From the NCBI GenBank assembly GCA_028689025.1, contig JAQTXA010000011.1, positions 1 to 64,000 of the forward strand: DNA of 64,000 bases. The letters run 5' to 3'. Numbering within the stretch: position 1 is the stretch's first letter; each line of letters begins with the position of its first letter. The translations under genes and the position numbers were made by a program. The notes beneath the pieces were generated by a model. It worked only from the letters and a program-made list of their open reading frames with translations. It was not told the origin of the DNA and did no database searches. Shown here piece after piece: positions 8,733-17,719 of the stretch. Source of the DNA: Aliarcobacter sp. GTDB taxonomy: Bacteria; Campylobacterota; Campylobacteria; Campylobacterales; Arcobacteraceae.

Positions 8733-10715
8733 TTAAAAACTTTCCCATTCATTATCGTCAGATTTATTAGAAGCTATTTTAGTCTCTTTTATTTCTGTTT
8801 TTTTATGTGATACTTTGTGTGTATTTACATCAGAAGAAGAACTACTATTTTTTGCAAAACTTCTTTTTGCTTTTACTTCATCTTTTCCAATAAACTCTTT
8901 AGCATTTGCATTACTTACAACAAGTTTTGCTATTTCATCTGTTATTACTGCCACATTATGAGTTTGTGATGCTACTGCTGCATTTTGTTGTGTTTGTTGA
9001 TCTAGTTGTGTTACTGCAGCATTTATTTGCTCAATTCCGCTAAGCTGTTCTTTACTTGACATCTCTATATCTTGAATTAGGTTTATTGTATTTGTAATAT
9101 TTTGATTTAATTCTACATATCCCTTTATCATATGATTTGCAATATCTTTACCTTGATTCGCTTTTTTTGTTGCATTTTCTACAATACTTTTTATCTCTTT
9201 TGCGGCTTCTGCTGAACGAGATGCTAGATTTCTTACTTCTGCTGCAACTACTGCGAATCCTTTTCCTGCTTCTCCGGCTGTTGCTGCTTCAACGGCTGCA
9301 TTTAGAGAAAGTATATTTGTTTGGAATGCTATTTGATCAATTATTGAAATTGCATCAGTTATTGCATTTACTTGTACATTTATCTCATCCATAGCAACTG
9401 TTGTTTGATTTGCCAGTTTTTCTCCATCTTGAGCAGATTTTGTTACACTATTTGAAAAACTTGCCATCTTTTGAATATTTTGCGTATTATTTCTTATATT
9501 TGATGTGATTTCTTCTAGGGCTGCTGCTGTCTCTTCTAAAGATGCTGCTGCTTCATTTGAGCTTATATTTAATTTATCTACATTTACAAGTAAAATATTT
9601 GAACTCTCATCAAGTGTTAATCCATTTGATTTATTCTCTACTAACATTGCATTTATTATGTCTGCTAGATTATTTAAACCAACTGTTACATGACTACTAC
9701 AACCTTTTATTCTATGTGTAAAATCAAGTTTTGCATATTTTTCTAAGGCATAACTAATATCATTAATATTTGTACAAACTCTTAATTGAAGACTTTGTAA
9801 CATATCATTAAATGAATTTTTCAACTCTTCTAAACTCTCATTCTGAGTTGTTTTTTCCATTCTATGATTTAAGAATCCATTTTTAACTTCAACTACTACT
9901 TTTTTTACATCTTCAATAAGTTCATGGTCTTGAATTATTAATTTCTCAGTTCTTTCAATATTTTGATTTACGACTTTTGCCATATCTCCAAATTCATCTT
10001 TTGAAGAGTCATCTATACGTGTTGCTTTTGTTGTTTCTTTATTTAAATATCCAAAAAATGACAATAATCCATCTTCAAAATTTGTTAAAGAATTTCCTAT
10101 TTGTCTAACTAATATTATTCCAATTATAATCCCAACAAGAACTCCAATAATTGACATTGTGATAATAATAAAAAGTGTTGAATTTGATTTGTCAAAAGTT
10201 TGTTTTGAGTTTAAGAAAGCTTCATTTACCTGTGTCTCTTTTAACTCATCTACTAAAGTTGCAAGTTCTAAAGTACTTTTATCTAACTCTTCCATTACAA
10301 GATCACCCTCTTCTTTATTGTGACCATAACTTGAAACCATTTTTTTACCAGTTTCAAAAAGAGCTGTTGCTTTTTCTTTCATTTTATTTACTTTTTCTAA
10401 AGCAGCTTGATCATTTTCAGCTTTATACATTTTTTCAAAATGACCCATATTAGAGATAAATTTATCATAAGCTTCTTTAGCTTCTTTTATTACTTCTAAA
10501 TCCTGAGTTAAAGAGCTATCTGTTAAAAATTGTTGCATTTGACAACTTTGAAATTTTGTATCAGCAGCTATCATTGCCATTGGCACAGACTCATTTGATG
10601 TTTGCTCACTAATAGATTTTACATCACTAATATTTGAAATTGATAACAATGATGTAATAATAAAAATCCCCAGAATACTACCTATTCCATACACTAACTT
10701 ATGTTTAACTTTCAA
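8733..10715 (-). CDS. Transmembrane chemoreceptor (MCP) with C-terminal xWxxF pentapeptide
   Basis: A 660-residue methyl-accepting chemotaxis protein. It has TM1 (about 8-27), a helical periplasmic domain (28-180, four-helix-bundle-like) and TM2 (181-203). A HAMP-like/linker region with a second conserved helical segment (about 260-370) precedes the signalling coiled coil (about 385-620) with the invariant tip [19 protein letters not shown]. The C-terminus ends EWESF, matching the NWETF-type tether that binds CheR in enterobacteria. The start is TTG (MKVKHKL) with GGAG five bases upstream; no nearer ATG fits the first membrane helix. It is monocistronic as far as can be seen. Confidence 0.95.
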   Translation of the reverse strand: MKVKHKLVYGIGSILGIFIITSLLSISNISDVKSISEQTSNESVPMAMIAADTKFQSCQMQQFLTDSSLTQDLEVIKEAKEAYDKFISNMGHFEKMYKAENDQAALEKVNKMKEKATALFETGKKMVSSYGHNKEEGDLVMEELDKSTLELATLVDELKETQVNEAFLNSKQTFDKSNSTLFIIITMSIIGVLVGIIIGIILVRQIGNSLTNFEDGLLSFFGYLNKETTKATRIDDSSKDEFGDMAKVVNQNIERTEKLIIQDHELIEDVKKVVVEVKNGFLNHRMEKTTQNESLEELKNSFNDMLQSLQLRVCTNINDISYALEKYAKLDFTHRIKGCSSHVTVGLNNLADIINAMLVENKSNGLTLDESSNILLVNVDKLNISSNEAAASLEETAAALEEITSNIRNNTQNIQKMASFSNSVTKSAQDGEKLANQTTVAMDEINVQVNAITDAISIIDQIAFQTNILSLNAAVEAATAGEAGKGFAVVAAEVRNLASRSAEAAKEIKSIVENATKKANQGKDIANHMIKGYVELNQNITNTINLIQDIEMSSKEQLSGIEQINAAVTQLDQQTQQNAAVASQTHNVAVITDEIAKLVVSNANAKEFIGKDEVKAKRSFAKNSSSSSDVNTHKVSHKKTEIKETKIASNKSDDNEWESF

Positions 10716-10844
10716 CTTCTCTCCAATTTTTAAGCCATATTAAATTACGACTAGTTATAATATATATACAATTGTATAATAATTCAGATGAAAAAAAGTA
10801 TTAAATTAGTAATTTAATAAATAATTAATTTTTATATATTATTA

Positions 10845-11009
10845 TTAATCTGTTGCTTCATGAATAGCTTCTTTTGTAGAGTCATAGGCTTTACCTGTAG
10901 TTTCCTTTGTTACTTCCCATGCATCTTTACTGTCTTTTTTAATACCATACCATGTAGCACAGCCTTGAAATAAAATTATTAATATAATTAATAGCATAGT
11001 TTTTTTCAT
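10845..11009 (-). CDS. Small entericidin-like lipoprotein
   Basis: A 54-residue protein: MKKTM start, a hydrophobic signal segment and a lipobox LFQGC, so lipidation is predicted at Cys16. The mature part is a short charged amphipathic stretch (KDSKDAWEVTKETTGKAYDS) like entericidin/YtxH-type small lipoproteins. The open frame extends upstream to 11075, but the ATG at 11009 is preferred: it has GGAG eight bases upstream and puts the signal peptide at the N-terminus. Role unknown; envelope location is predicted. Confidence 0.75.
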   Translation of the reverse strand: MKKTMLLIILIILFQGCATWYGIKKDSKDAWEVTKETTGKAYDSTKEAIHEATD

Positions 11010-11090
11010 AATAAACTCCAATTTTTTTAATATTATACTTATATCATTTTTTATCTCAGAATAAATTAAAAACAATATTTTAGGCTTAAT

Positions 11091-12284
11091 ATGATTTTAG
11101 ATACAATTCCAAAAAAATTTAGGACTATTATGAGTGAACAAATAGAAACATCTTTATGCCATATTGCAAAATTTGCACCTTTTAACGATATTAGTGGCGC
11201 TTCTCACTTTCCAATTTATAACACTGGGACATTTGATTTAAAAAAACAAACTGGTGATAAAATTTATGATTACACAAGAAGTGACAATCCAACAAGAGAA
11301 GTTTTAGAAAATCTATTTACCCATGTTGAAGGTGGAGCTGGATGTGTTTGTACGCACACAGGAATTGCTTGTGTATCTTTATTATTTGAAACTGTTTTAA
11401 AAGCAAACTCTCATATTTTAGTGGAAGCTGATTGTTATGGTGGAACTTTTAGATTATTAAAAATATTTAAAGAAAAATATAATATTACTGTTCACTTTGC
11501 AAACTTTTTAGATTTTGAAATGTTAGAACATATTTTAGCAACTAATCCTATTGATTTAGTTCTTTGTGAAAGTCCTACAAATCCAGGTTTAAAAATCATA
11601 GATTTAAAACAAGTTGCTGATTTATCTCATAAATATAATGCTTTATTTGCAGTTGACAACTCACTTGCTACTTTTATTTCTCAAAGACCTTTAGAGTTTG
11701 GAGCTGATTTTTCTTTATTTTCAACTACAAAATATATTTCAGGTCATGGAGCTGTAGTTGCTGGGGCAATAGTTGCAAAAACTAAAGAGTTATCAGAACA
11801 AATTCACTATTATGCAAATGCTCACGGAAGAAGTCAAAATCCTATGGATGTATTTTTAATAACTCTTGGAATTCCAACACTAAAAGTAAGAATGATTGAA
11901 CATGAAAAAAATTCAATTTTAATTGCAAAATTCCTAGAAGAGCAAGATTACATAGTTAAAGTTACTCATCCAGCACTAAAATCACACCCTCAATATGAGT
12001 TGGCAAAAAAACAGATGACTTATATTCCAGGTCTATTTTGTGTAGATTTTAATAGTGTTGAATTAGCTGAACAGTTTATTGAAAAAACAAAAATTTTTGG
12101 GGAAAAATGCTCTTTTGGAAGTCCTGATAGTAGAGTTGAAATCCCTGCAAAAATTTCTCATGCATCTTTTTCAAAAGAAGAACTTGCAGCCATTGGGATA
12201 AGTGATAGTACAGTTAGATTTTCTATTGGATTAGAGAGTGTTGAAGATTTAATAAATGATATTAAACAAGCAGTAAAAAAGTAG
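11091..12284 (+). CDS. Cys/Met-metabolism PLP enzyme (cystathionine gamma-synthase/beta- or gamma-lyase family)
   Basis: A 397-residue fold-type I PLP enzyme of the trans-sulfuration family. The cofactor-binding region reads YTRSDNPTREVLEN. The Schiff-base lysine is Lys214 in STTKYISGHG, and the C-terminal domain ends with RFSIGLESVEDLINDI, the classic family ending. It could be a cystathionine synthase/lyase, methionine gamma-lyase or sulfhydrylase; sequence alone does not decide. An alternative start at the internal ATG (MSEQIETS, about residue 14) also has an AGGA site. It is followed 10 bases later by a second divergent member of the same family, so the two form an operon. Confidence 0.9.
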   Translation: MILDTIPKKFRTIMSEQIETSLCHIAKFAPFNDISGASHFPIYNTGTFDLKKQTGDKIYDYTRSDNPTREVLENLFTHVEGGAGCVCTHTGIACVSLLFETVLKANSHILVEADCYGGTFRLLKIFKEKYNITVHFANFLDFEMLEHILATNPIDLVLCESPTNPGLKIIDLKQVADLSHKYNALFAVDNSLATFISQRPLEFGADFSLFSTTKYISGHGAVVAGAIVAKTKELSEQIHYYANAHGRSQNPMDVFLITLGIPTLKVRMIEHEKNSILIAKFLEEQDYIVKVTHPALKSHPQYELAKKQMTYIPGLFCVDFNSVELAEQFIEKTKIFGEKCSFGSPDSRVEIPAKISHASFSKEELAAIGISDSTVRFSIGLESVEDLINDIKQAVKK

Positions 12285-12294
12285 AAATATATAG

Positions 12295-13788
12295 ATGAAT
12301 ACAACAATTTTTACTCCTATTCCTTGTGGAGAGACACTACCTATTAATAACATTCATGCAGTTTCTGTTTCTATGCCAGAACTTCAAGATGTTATTGATT
12401 ATGAAGAACAAACTCCAGAAATTTTAGAAAAAATAAAAAGTGCATATCCAAGATTTGTAATGCACCCTTATTTAAAACTTTTGGCAACTTTTATAAAAGA
12501 GAAGTATAAAATTTCAAATGCCTATGAAGTTGTACTTTTAAGCTCTCAAAAAGCTGTAGATGTAGTAAGTTGCAAATATTTTATTCATAATAAAATAGAG
12601 ATAAATGAACCTTTTGGAGTGATTTTAGTTCAAAATGGAACGTCACAACTTCAAAAAGTTTTAAAGTTTATTCAACATGTGGGATATAACTTATCTTCAA
12701 GATTAGCAGAAGATTATCTATTTGATATTGGTTTATTAAATATTAAACATCAAGAAAACTTAGATGATGAAAAAATTGCCCTTGATAATGTAATTTCCTC
12801 ACTTGCCAGTGCTTATTGTCAACCTAAAGAAAATATTTGTTTAACTCCCTCTGGGATGAATGCAGTTTATTGTGCATTAAGAGGATTAAGAACTATTCAA
12901 AATAAAAATGGAAAAACAAAACTAATTCAACTTGGTTGGTTATATTTAGATACTATGAATATAGTTGAGCACTATTTTGATGAAAATAAAATATTTTATG
13001 ATATTAATAATCTTGATGTTGTTGAAGATTATTTAAAAACTAATGGGCATACAATTTCAGCAATAATTACAGAAATCCCAACAAATCCCCTACTTCAAAC
13101 TGTAGATTTACCAAGATTAAAAAGTCTTTGTTTAAAATATAATATTGTTTTAGTAATAGATGCAACCTTTGCAACACCTTTTAATATGGATTTAAAACCT
13201 TATGCAGATATTTATGTGGAATCACTCACAAAATTTGCAAGTGGAAATGCTGATATTTTAATGGGTGCAGTTATTTTAAATGAAAATTCAAAAATATCTG
13301 TGATTTCTCAAGAGTTTTTTAAACACGCTGATATGCCATATATAAAAGATATTCAAAGACTTAGTTTTGAAATAAGAGATTATGAAAAAAGAATGAAGAC
13401 TATTTCTCAAAATACAAAAAAATTGGTGGAATATTTTAAAACTGCACCTTTTATAGATGAGATTTTTTATTGTTTAAATCCTAAATATGCTTCAAATTAT
13501 CAAAAACTAATGATTAATGAAAACTGTTATACTGGAATAATTTCTGTTACTTTTAAAAAAGATTTTGAAGAGATTTATAATAAATTAAATTTTGCAAAGG
13601 GACCAAGTCTTGGAACTGAATTCACTCTTTTAATGCCATATACTTATCTTGCTCATTATGATTTAGTTACTTCAATAAGTGGCCAAGAGTTTTTAAAAGA
13701 AATTGGACTTCCTATAAATCTTCTTCGTATTTCTGTTGGTTGTGAAGATATAAATAAAATTATAAATGAGTTTGAAAAAGCAAAGTAA
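12295..13788 (+). CDS. Divergent Cys/Met-metabolism PLP enzyme with long N-terminal extension
   Basis: A 497-residue trans-sulfuration-family protein, about 100 residues longer than usual. The first 150 or so residues (FTPIPCGETLPINNIHAVSV onward) are an extra segment that I do not see in the standard enzymes. The PLP core follows, with TPSGMNAVYCALRGLR, TEIPTNPLLQTVDLPRLK and the Schiff-base lysine Lys313 in ESLTKFASGNAD. The C-terminus has LLRISVGCEDINKII. This bipartite form resembles fungal-type cystathionine gamma-synthases, which also carry an N-terminal domain (family knowledge). It lies 10 bases after the other PLP enzyme gene, suggesting that both act in one methionine/cysteine step or pathway. 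Confidence 0.85.
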   Translation: MNTTIFTPIPCGETLPINNIHAVSVSMPELQDVIDYEEQTPEILEKIKSAYPRFVMHPYLKLLATFIKEKYKISNAYEVVLLSSQKAVDVVSCKYFIHNKIEINEPFGVILVQNGTSQLQKVLKFIQHVGYNLSSRLAEDYLFDIGLLNIKHQENLDDEKIALDNVISSLASAYCQPKENICLTPSGMNAVYCALRGLRTIQNKNGKTKLIQLGWLYLDTMNIVEHYFDENKIFYDINNLDVVEDYLKTNGHTISAIITEIPTNPLLQTVDLPRLKSLCLKYNIVLVIDATFATPFNMDLKPYADIYVESLTKFASGNADILMGAVILNENSKISVISQEFFKHADMPYIKDIQRLSFEIRDYEKRMKTISQNTKKLVEYFKTAPFIDEIFYCLNPKYASNYQKLMINENCYTGIISVTFKKDFEEIYNKLNFAKGPSLGTEFTLLMPYTYLAHYDLVTSISGQEFLKEIGLPINLLRISVGCEDINKIINEFEKAK

Positions 13789-13836
13789 AGAGATAAATAA
13801 GAGTATCATTATAGAAATCAACATTAAGGATTTAAA

Positions 13837-14037
13837 ATGACTAAAAATATAGGAACAATTGATAGAATTATTAGAATTGTTGTAGGTTCAGTTATTATTA
13901 TTTGGGGAGCAATGAATAATAGTTTATTAGGAGTAATTGGTCTAATTCCACTAATAACAGCAGCAATTGGATGGTGTCCATTATACTGCCCTTTAAAAAT
14001 CAACACAACTTGTGATAAAGATAATTGTAAGAAATAA
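13837..14037 (+). CDS. DUF2892/YgaP-like small membrane protein
   Basis: A 66-residue protein with two hydrophobic segments (about 12-24 and 30-45) and the family pattern NIGTIDRIIRIVVG at the N-terminus, then GWCPLYCPL. This matches the YgaP-type transmembrane domain (DUF2892), in which the conserved Cys pair sits after the second helix. An AAGGA site lies before the ATG. It overlaps no other gene and ends at a bidirectional hairpin terminator. Function is unknown; in some families this domain accompanies rhodanese, which is absent here. Confidence 0.85.
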   Translation: MTKNIGTIDRIIRIVVGSVIIIWGAMNNSLLGVIGLIPLITAAIGWCPLYCPLKINTTCDKDNCKK

Positions 14038-14039
14038 AG

Positions 14040-14063
14040 AAAAGCTAGTTAACTCTAGCTTTT
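14040..14063. terminator. Bidirectional terminator between convergent genes
   Basis: A perfect 9-base stem (AAAAGCTAG / CTAGCTTTT) with a six-base loop, followed by T residues on the plus strand and by U residues on the minus strand. It lies exactly between the DUF2892 gene and the response regulator gene, whose stop begins at 14064. Confidence 0.85.
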
Positions 14064-14726
14064 TTAAAAAACCAATTTATACCCTAATCCATACTCAGTG
14101 ATTAAATATCTTGGATTTGCTCCATTATCGCCCATTTTTATTCTTATATTTTTTATGTGATAATCAAGACTTCTATCACTTTGAATAATTGAAGATAAAC
14201 ATTTTAATAAATCATCTCTTTTTACTACACTGTTTTTATTTTCAATTAAATATTTCAATATCTCAAATTCTGTTTTTGTAAGTTTCAAAGAGTTATCCTC
14301 AAAAAAAATCGTACCGTTAATCAATTGAAAAACTTTTTTCTCTATTTTCTCTACAAAAGTAGAAACATTTTTTATATGAACCCAAATTCTAGCTTCCAAC
14401 TCTTCTGGATCAATTGGTTTTACCATATAATCAACAGCACCTAATTTAAAAGCTAGGAGTTTTGAACTCTTTTCAGAATAGGCACTTACTACAATTACAG
14501 GTATATTGATTTTATTTTTATTTAAAAAATTCAACACTTCAAAACCATTAAAATCTGGAATATTTATATCAAGAAGAATTATTGAATATTTCTCAAATTT
14601 TATATTTGAAATAGCACTTGTAACAGTGTTTACAATATCTATTTTAAAACTATACTCTTCTAGAAAATCTTTTATTAAACTAGCTGTAAATTCATCATCT
14701 TCAATTAACAAAACTTTATATACCAT
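14064..14726 (-). CDS. OmpR-family response regulator
   Basis: A 220-residue two-component regulator. The receiver (about 1-118) has the acidic pair EDD (9-11), phospho-acceptor Asp53 in LLDINIPD, and the conserved Lys in VKPIDPEE. The winged-helix DNA-binding domain (about 125-220) ends in KIRIKMGDNG..LITEYGLGYKL. It is divergent from the THI5-like histidine kinase gene at 14840, with only 113 bases between, so the two are very likely a cognate pair. A direct repeat in that gap (14742-14759) recurs before the chemoreceptor at 19689 and is the best candidate for its binding site. The start is ATG with a weak purine-rich site. Confidence 0.92.
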   Translation of the reverse strand: MVYKVLLIEDDEFTASLIKDFLEEYSFKIDIVNTVTSAISNIKFEKYSIILLDINIPDFNGFEVLNFLNKNKINIPVIVVSAYSEKSSKLLAFKLGAVDYMVKPIDPEELEARIWVHIKNVSTFVEKIEKKVFQLINGTIFFEDNSLKLTKTEFEILKYLIENKNSVVKRDDLLKCLSSIIQSDRSLDYHIKNIRIKMGDNGANPRYLITEYGLGYKLVF

Positions 14727-14741
14727 TATTTTCTTTCACTT

Positions 14742-14794
14742 ACTCAGATTACTCAGATTTTACTATTGTTTCCCTTATGTTAATATTGTATTAT
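14742..14794 (+). promoter_or_regulatory. Direct-repeat operator and promoter of the THI5-like kinase gene
   Basis: The repeat ACTCAGATT-ACTCAGATT (14742-14759, nine-base period) is followed by an extended -10 TGTATTAT with hexamer TATTAT at 14789-14794. The identical 18-mer CTCAGATTACTCAGATTT occurs upstream of the chemoreceptor at 19689, also with its -10 starting 29 bases after the box end. That puts the box just upstream of the -35 position, as expected for a class of activator sites. Binding by the neighbouring OmpR-type regulator is inference. Confidence 0.6.
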
Positions 14795-14839
14795 TACAAA
14801 CATCCAAAATAACTATACAAAAACTTCCTTAGGAAAAAA

Positions 14840-17686
14840 ATGAAACATCTATTTATTATTTTTATTATTTCATCATTTTTATACTCAAATAATTTAAAAT
14901 CAGTATCAATACAACTAAAATGGAAACATCAATTTCAATTTGCTGGCTTTTATATGGCTAAAGAGTTGGGATTTTACAAAGATGTTGGATTAGATGTTCA
15001 ACTTAAAGAGTTTGAAAAAAATATTAATATGAGTGATGAAATAAACAATTATAAAAGTGATTTTGGAATAGATGACTCTTCTTTAATATATGATAAATTA
15101 AATGGCCTAGATATTGTTGCCCTTTTCCCTATATTTCAAACTTCTCCCATAACTTTAATTTCACAAGAAAATTTTGACACATTAAGCTCTTTAGCAAATA
15201 GAAATATAGAATTTTCAACAAATGAACTTACAAACGTATCAATAAAAGCCATTTTAAAAGCAAATAATATAAAAATAAATCAAATACCACATACTTTTTT
15301 TGTTAATGATTTCATTGCAAAAAAATCAGATGCAATTATTGGTTATTTATCAAATCAGCCCTATTATCTTGATGAAAAAAATATAAAATATAATATTTTT
15401 AATCCAAAAGATTTTGGTTTTGATTTTTATGGAGATATGATTTTTACTTCAAAAGAGTTTGCAAAAAATAATCCAAAAATTGTAAGTGATTTTATAAAAG
15501 CCACAAAAAAAGGTTGGGAATATGCCTTTGCTAATATTCCACAAACTATAGATTTTTTATATAAAAATTATAATCCTCAAAATAAATCAAAAAGCTCTTT
15601 ACTTTATGAAGCAAATGTTTTAAAAAGTTTAAGTGGTTTTGGTGAGAATTTTGGAGAATTTAAAGAAGAAAAAATAAAAGAGATAGGAAACATAATATCT
15701 CTGTTATTTCCACAAAAATATAAAAATACAAATTTAGATGATTTTATTTGGGATGAAAAGAAAGAATTAATAAACTACTATAAAAACAGTTATATTAAAA
15801 ACAATGATACATTTACTGTTTGTATTCATAATAATATGTTTCCTATAGATGGAGTAACTAATGGCTTACCAAGTGGAATTTCAGGTGATATATTAAATAA
15901 AATAGCTAATCAATTTGACTTAAAGTTACAAATACTTCAAGCAAAAGATATTGAAGATTACCTGCAAAATGTCATATCAGGGAAGTGTGATATATTATCT
16001 ATCACAGCAGAAAATGCCTATAAACAATATGAAATAATAAATAGAAGTGATCCCTATTTAGAATCAAATGCAGTTATAATCACAAAAATTGATAAACCAT
16101 TTATAGAAAGTTATAACTTTTTAGAAAATAAAAAATTCGTTACTAGATATAAAGTATTTGAAAACTATTTATCCCACTTCTATCCAGAAATAAATATCAC
16201 AGTAAATACCAATATTGAAGATGCCATGTCAGAACTTGAGAATAATGATATTGATGGATACATATCAGATAATATTACAGCTGATAGTGTTATTGAAAAG
16301 TTTGGATATGGGAAATTTAAAATATCAGGAATTTTAGGGATTAACAAGCCATTGGAAGGTGCTTTTGGTGTAATAAATAGTAAACCTGAACTCTTGGAAA
16401 TTATTAATTTAGGACTTCTAGATTTTAATAAAAAAGAGCTAGAACAGATAAAAGAGAAGTGGAAAATATCAAGATACACTACAATCGTAGATTATAGTTT
16501 AGTTTGGGAAATCATCTCTATTTTTATTATCATTTTAATTTTTATAATATTTTTTTTAGTAATTTTAAGAAGACATAACAAAGAGTTAAATGAATGGTTA
16601 GATTCAACTATTGAAGGAATTGCAATTTTTGAAAATGGTAAATTAATAAAAGCTAATAAACAACTATTAACAATTTTAGGTTATGAAAAATTTGATGAAA
16701 TTTATGGAAAAACACATTCTGATTTTATTGCGCCATGGGAACATCATATTATAAAAGAAAAAATAATATCAAATCAAGAACCCTATGAAATGACATTTAT
16801 AAAAAAAGATGGCACTAAGTTTGATGCTTTAGTAAAGGGTCATCAAATGAGTGGAAAGAATTTAAGAATTAGTACAATTATAGATATTAGTGAGCTAAAG
16901 AACACCCAAAGAAAACTAAAAAAATTAAATATAAATCTTGAACAAAAAGTTAATGAGGAGATAGAAAAAAATAAGAAACACCAAACAATAATGTTTCAAC
17001 AATCAAAACTAGCAGAAATGGGAATGATGCTAAATATGATTGCTCATCAATGGAGACAACCTTTAAATAACATCTCATTAATTGTAAATACGATAATTTT
17101 AAAACAAAAAAAAGAGCAATTAAATCTTGAGAGTTTAAATAAATTTAAGAATGATTTTCAAAAACAAATAAATTATCTCTCAAATACAATTGATGATTTC
17201 AAAAATTTCTTTAAACCAAAAAAAGAGAAAGAACATTTCAAAATAAGAGACTCTATTCTAACAACATACTCATTGGTTAAACCAATATTTGATAAAAATC
17301 AAATTCAATTTAATTTTAATATAGATTCTCAAATATCGTATTATGGACATAAAAATGAATTTTCACAAGTAATATTAAATATTATAAATAACTCAAAAGA
17401 TGCATTAATTGAGAAAAATATTGAAAATAAATTAATTGATATTTTTGTAAATCAGAATTCAAAAGATTTAATAGTTACAATAAAAGATAATGCAAAAGGT
17501 GTAATAGAATCTGATTTAGAAAAAATCTTTGAACTATATTTTTCAACTAAACATAGTAAAAATGGTACAGGTCTTGGCTTATATATGTGTAAAATTATTA
17601 TACAAGAATACTTCTATGGAGTGATAATTGCATATAATAAAGATGATGGTTTAGAAATAATAATTAAAATTCCTATAATGGAGTAA
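14840..17686 (+). CDS. THI5/NMT1-like and SBP_bac_3 sensor histidine kinase
   Basis: A 948-residue multi-domain sensor kinase. A signal sequence (about 1-16) precedes an NMT1/THI5-like periplasmic domain (about 20-310, LKWKHQFQFAGFYMAKELGF). A second binding domain of the bacterial extracellular solute-binding family 3 follows (about 325-555). Then come a membrane helix (about 558-583), a PAS domain (about 592-695), a coiled coil, a HisKA-type dimerisation segment with phospho-His736 in MIAHQWRQPLN, and an ATPase domain (about 830-948; NNSKDAL N-box, GTGLGLYM G-box). Two tandem periplasmic binding domains imply detection of two ligands or of a ligand handed between folds. It is divergent from its probable partner regulator and sits just upstream of the chemoreceptor/PAS pairs. 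Confidence 0.93.
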   Translation: MKHLFIIFIISSFLYSNNLKSVSIQLKWKHQFQFAGFYMAKELGFYKDVGLDVQLKEFEKNINMSDEINNYKSDFGIDDSSLIYDKLNGLDIVALFPIFQTSPITLISQENFDTLSSLANRNIEFSTNELTNVSIKAILKANNIKINQIPHTFFVNDFIAKKSDAIIGYLSNQPYYLDEKNIKYNIFNPKDFGFDFYGDMIFTSKEFAKNNPKIVSDFIKATKKGWEYAFANIPQTIDFLYKNYNPQNKSKSSLLYEANVLKSLSGFGENFGEFKEEKIKEIGNIISLLFPQKYKNTNLDDFIWDEKKELINYYKNSYIKNNDTFTVCIHNNMFPIDGVTNGLPSGISGDILNKIANQFDLKLQILQAKDIEDYLQNVISGKCDILSITAENAYKQYEIINRSDPYLESNAVIITKIDKPFIESYNFLENKKFVTRYKVFENYLSHFYPEINITVNTNIEDAMSELENNDIDGYISDNITADSVIEKFGYGKFKISGILGINKPLEGAFGVINSKPELLEIINLGLLDFNKKELEQIKEKWKISRYTTIVDYSLVWEIISIFIIILIFIIFFLVILRRHNKELNEWLDSTIEGIAIFENGKLIKANKQLLTILGYEKFDEIYGKTHSDFIAPWEHHIIKEKIISNQEPYEMTFIKKDGTKFDALVKGHQMSGKNLRISTIIDISELKNTQRKLKKLNINLEQKVNEEIEKNKKHQTIMFQQSKLAEMGMMLNMIAHQWRQPLNNISLIVNTIILKQKKEQLNLESLNKFKNDFQKQINYLSNTIDDFKNFFKPKKEKEHFKIRDSILTTYSLVKPIFDKNQIQFNFNIDSQISYYGHKNEFSQVILNIINNSKDALIEKNIENKLIDIFVNQNSKDLIVTIKDNAKGVIESDLEKIFELYFSTKHSKNGTGLGLYMCKIIIQEYFYGVIIAYNKDDGLEIIIKIPIME

Positions 17687-17719
17687 TTAATCTAAAAAAT
17701 AACCATTAGAGAAAGTATT

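Noticed and set aside
9137..9394. Leu-rich reading frame opposite a chemoreceptor gene
   Set aside because: It is antisense to the conserved MCP signalling tip and its composition reflects the complementary strand; no RBS. The same applies to similar frames at 36749-36997, 43276-43461 and 49384-49674.
13824..14006. Minus-strand frame overlapping the DUF2892 gene
   Set aside because: The plus-strand DUF2892 protein has a family signature, RBS and terminator; the opposite frame has none.
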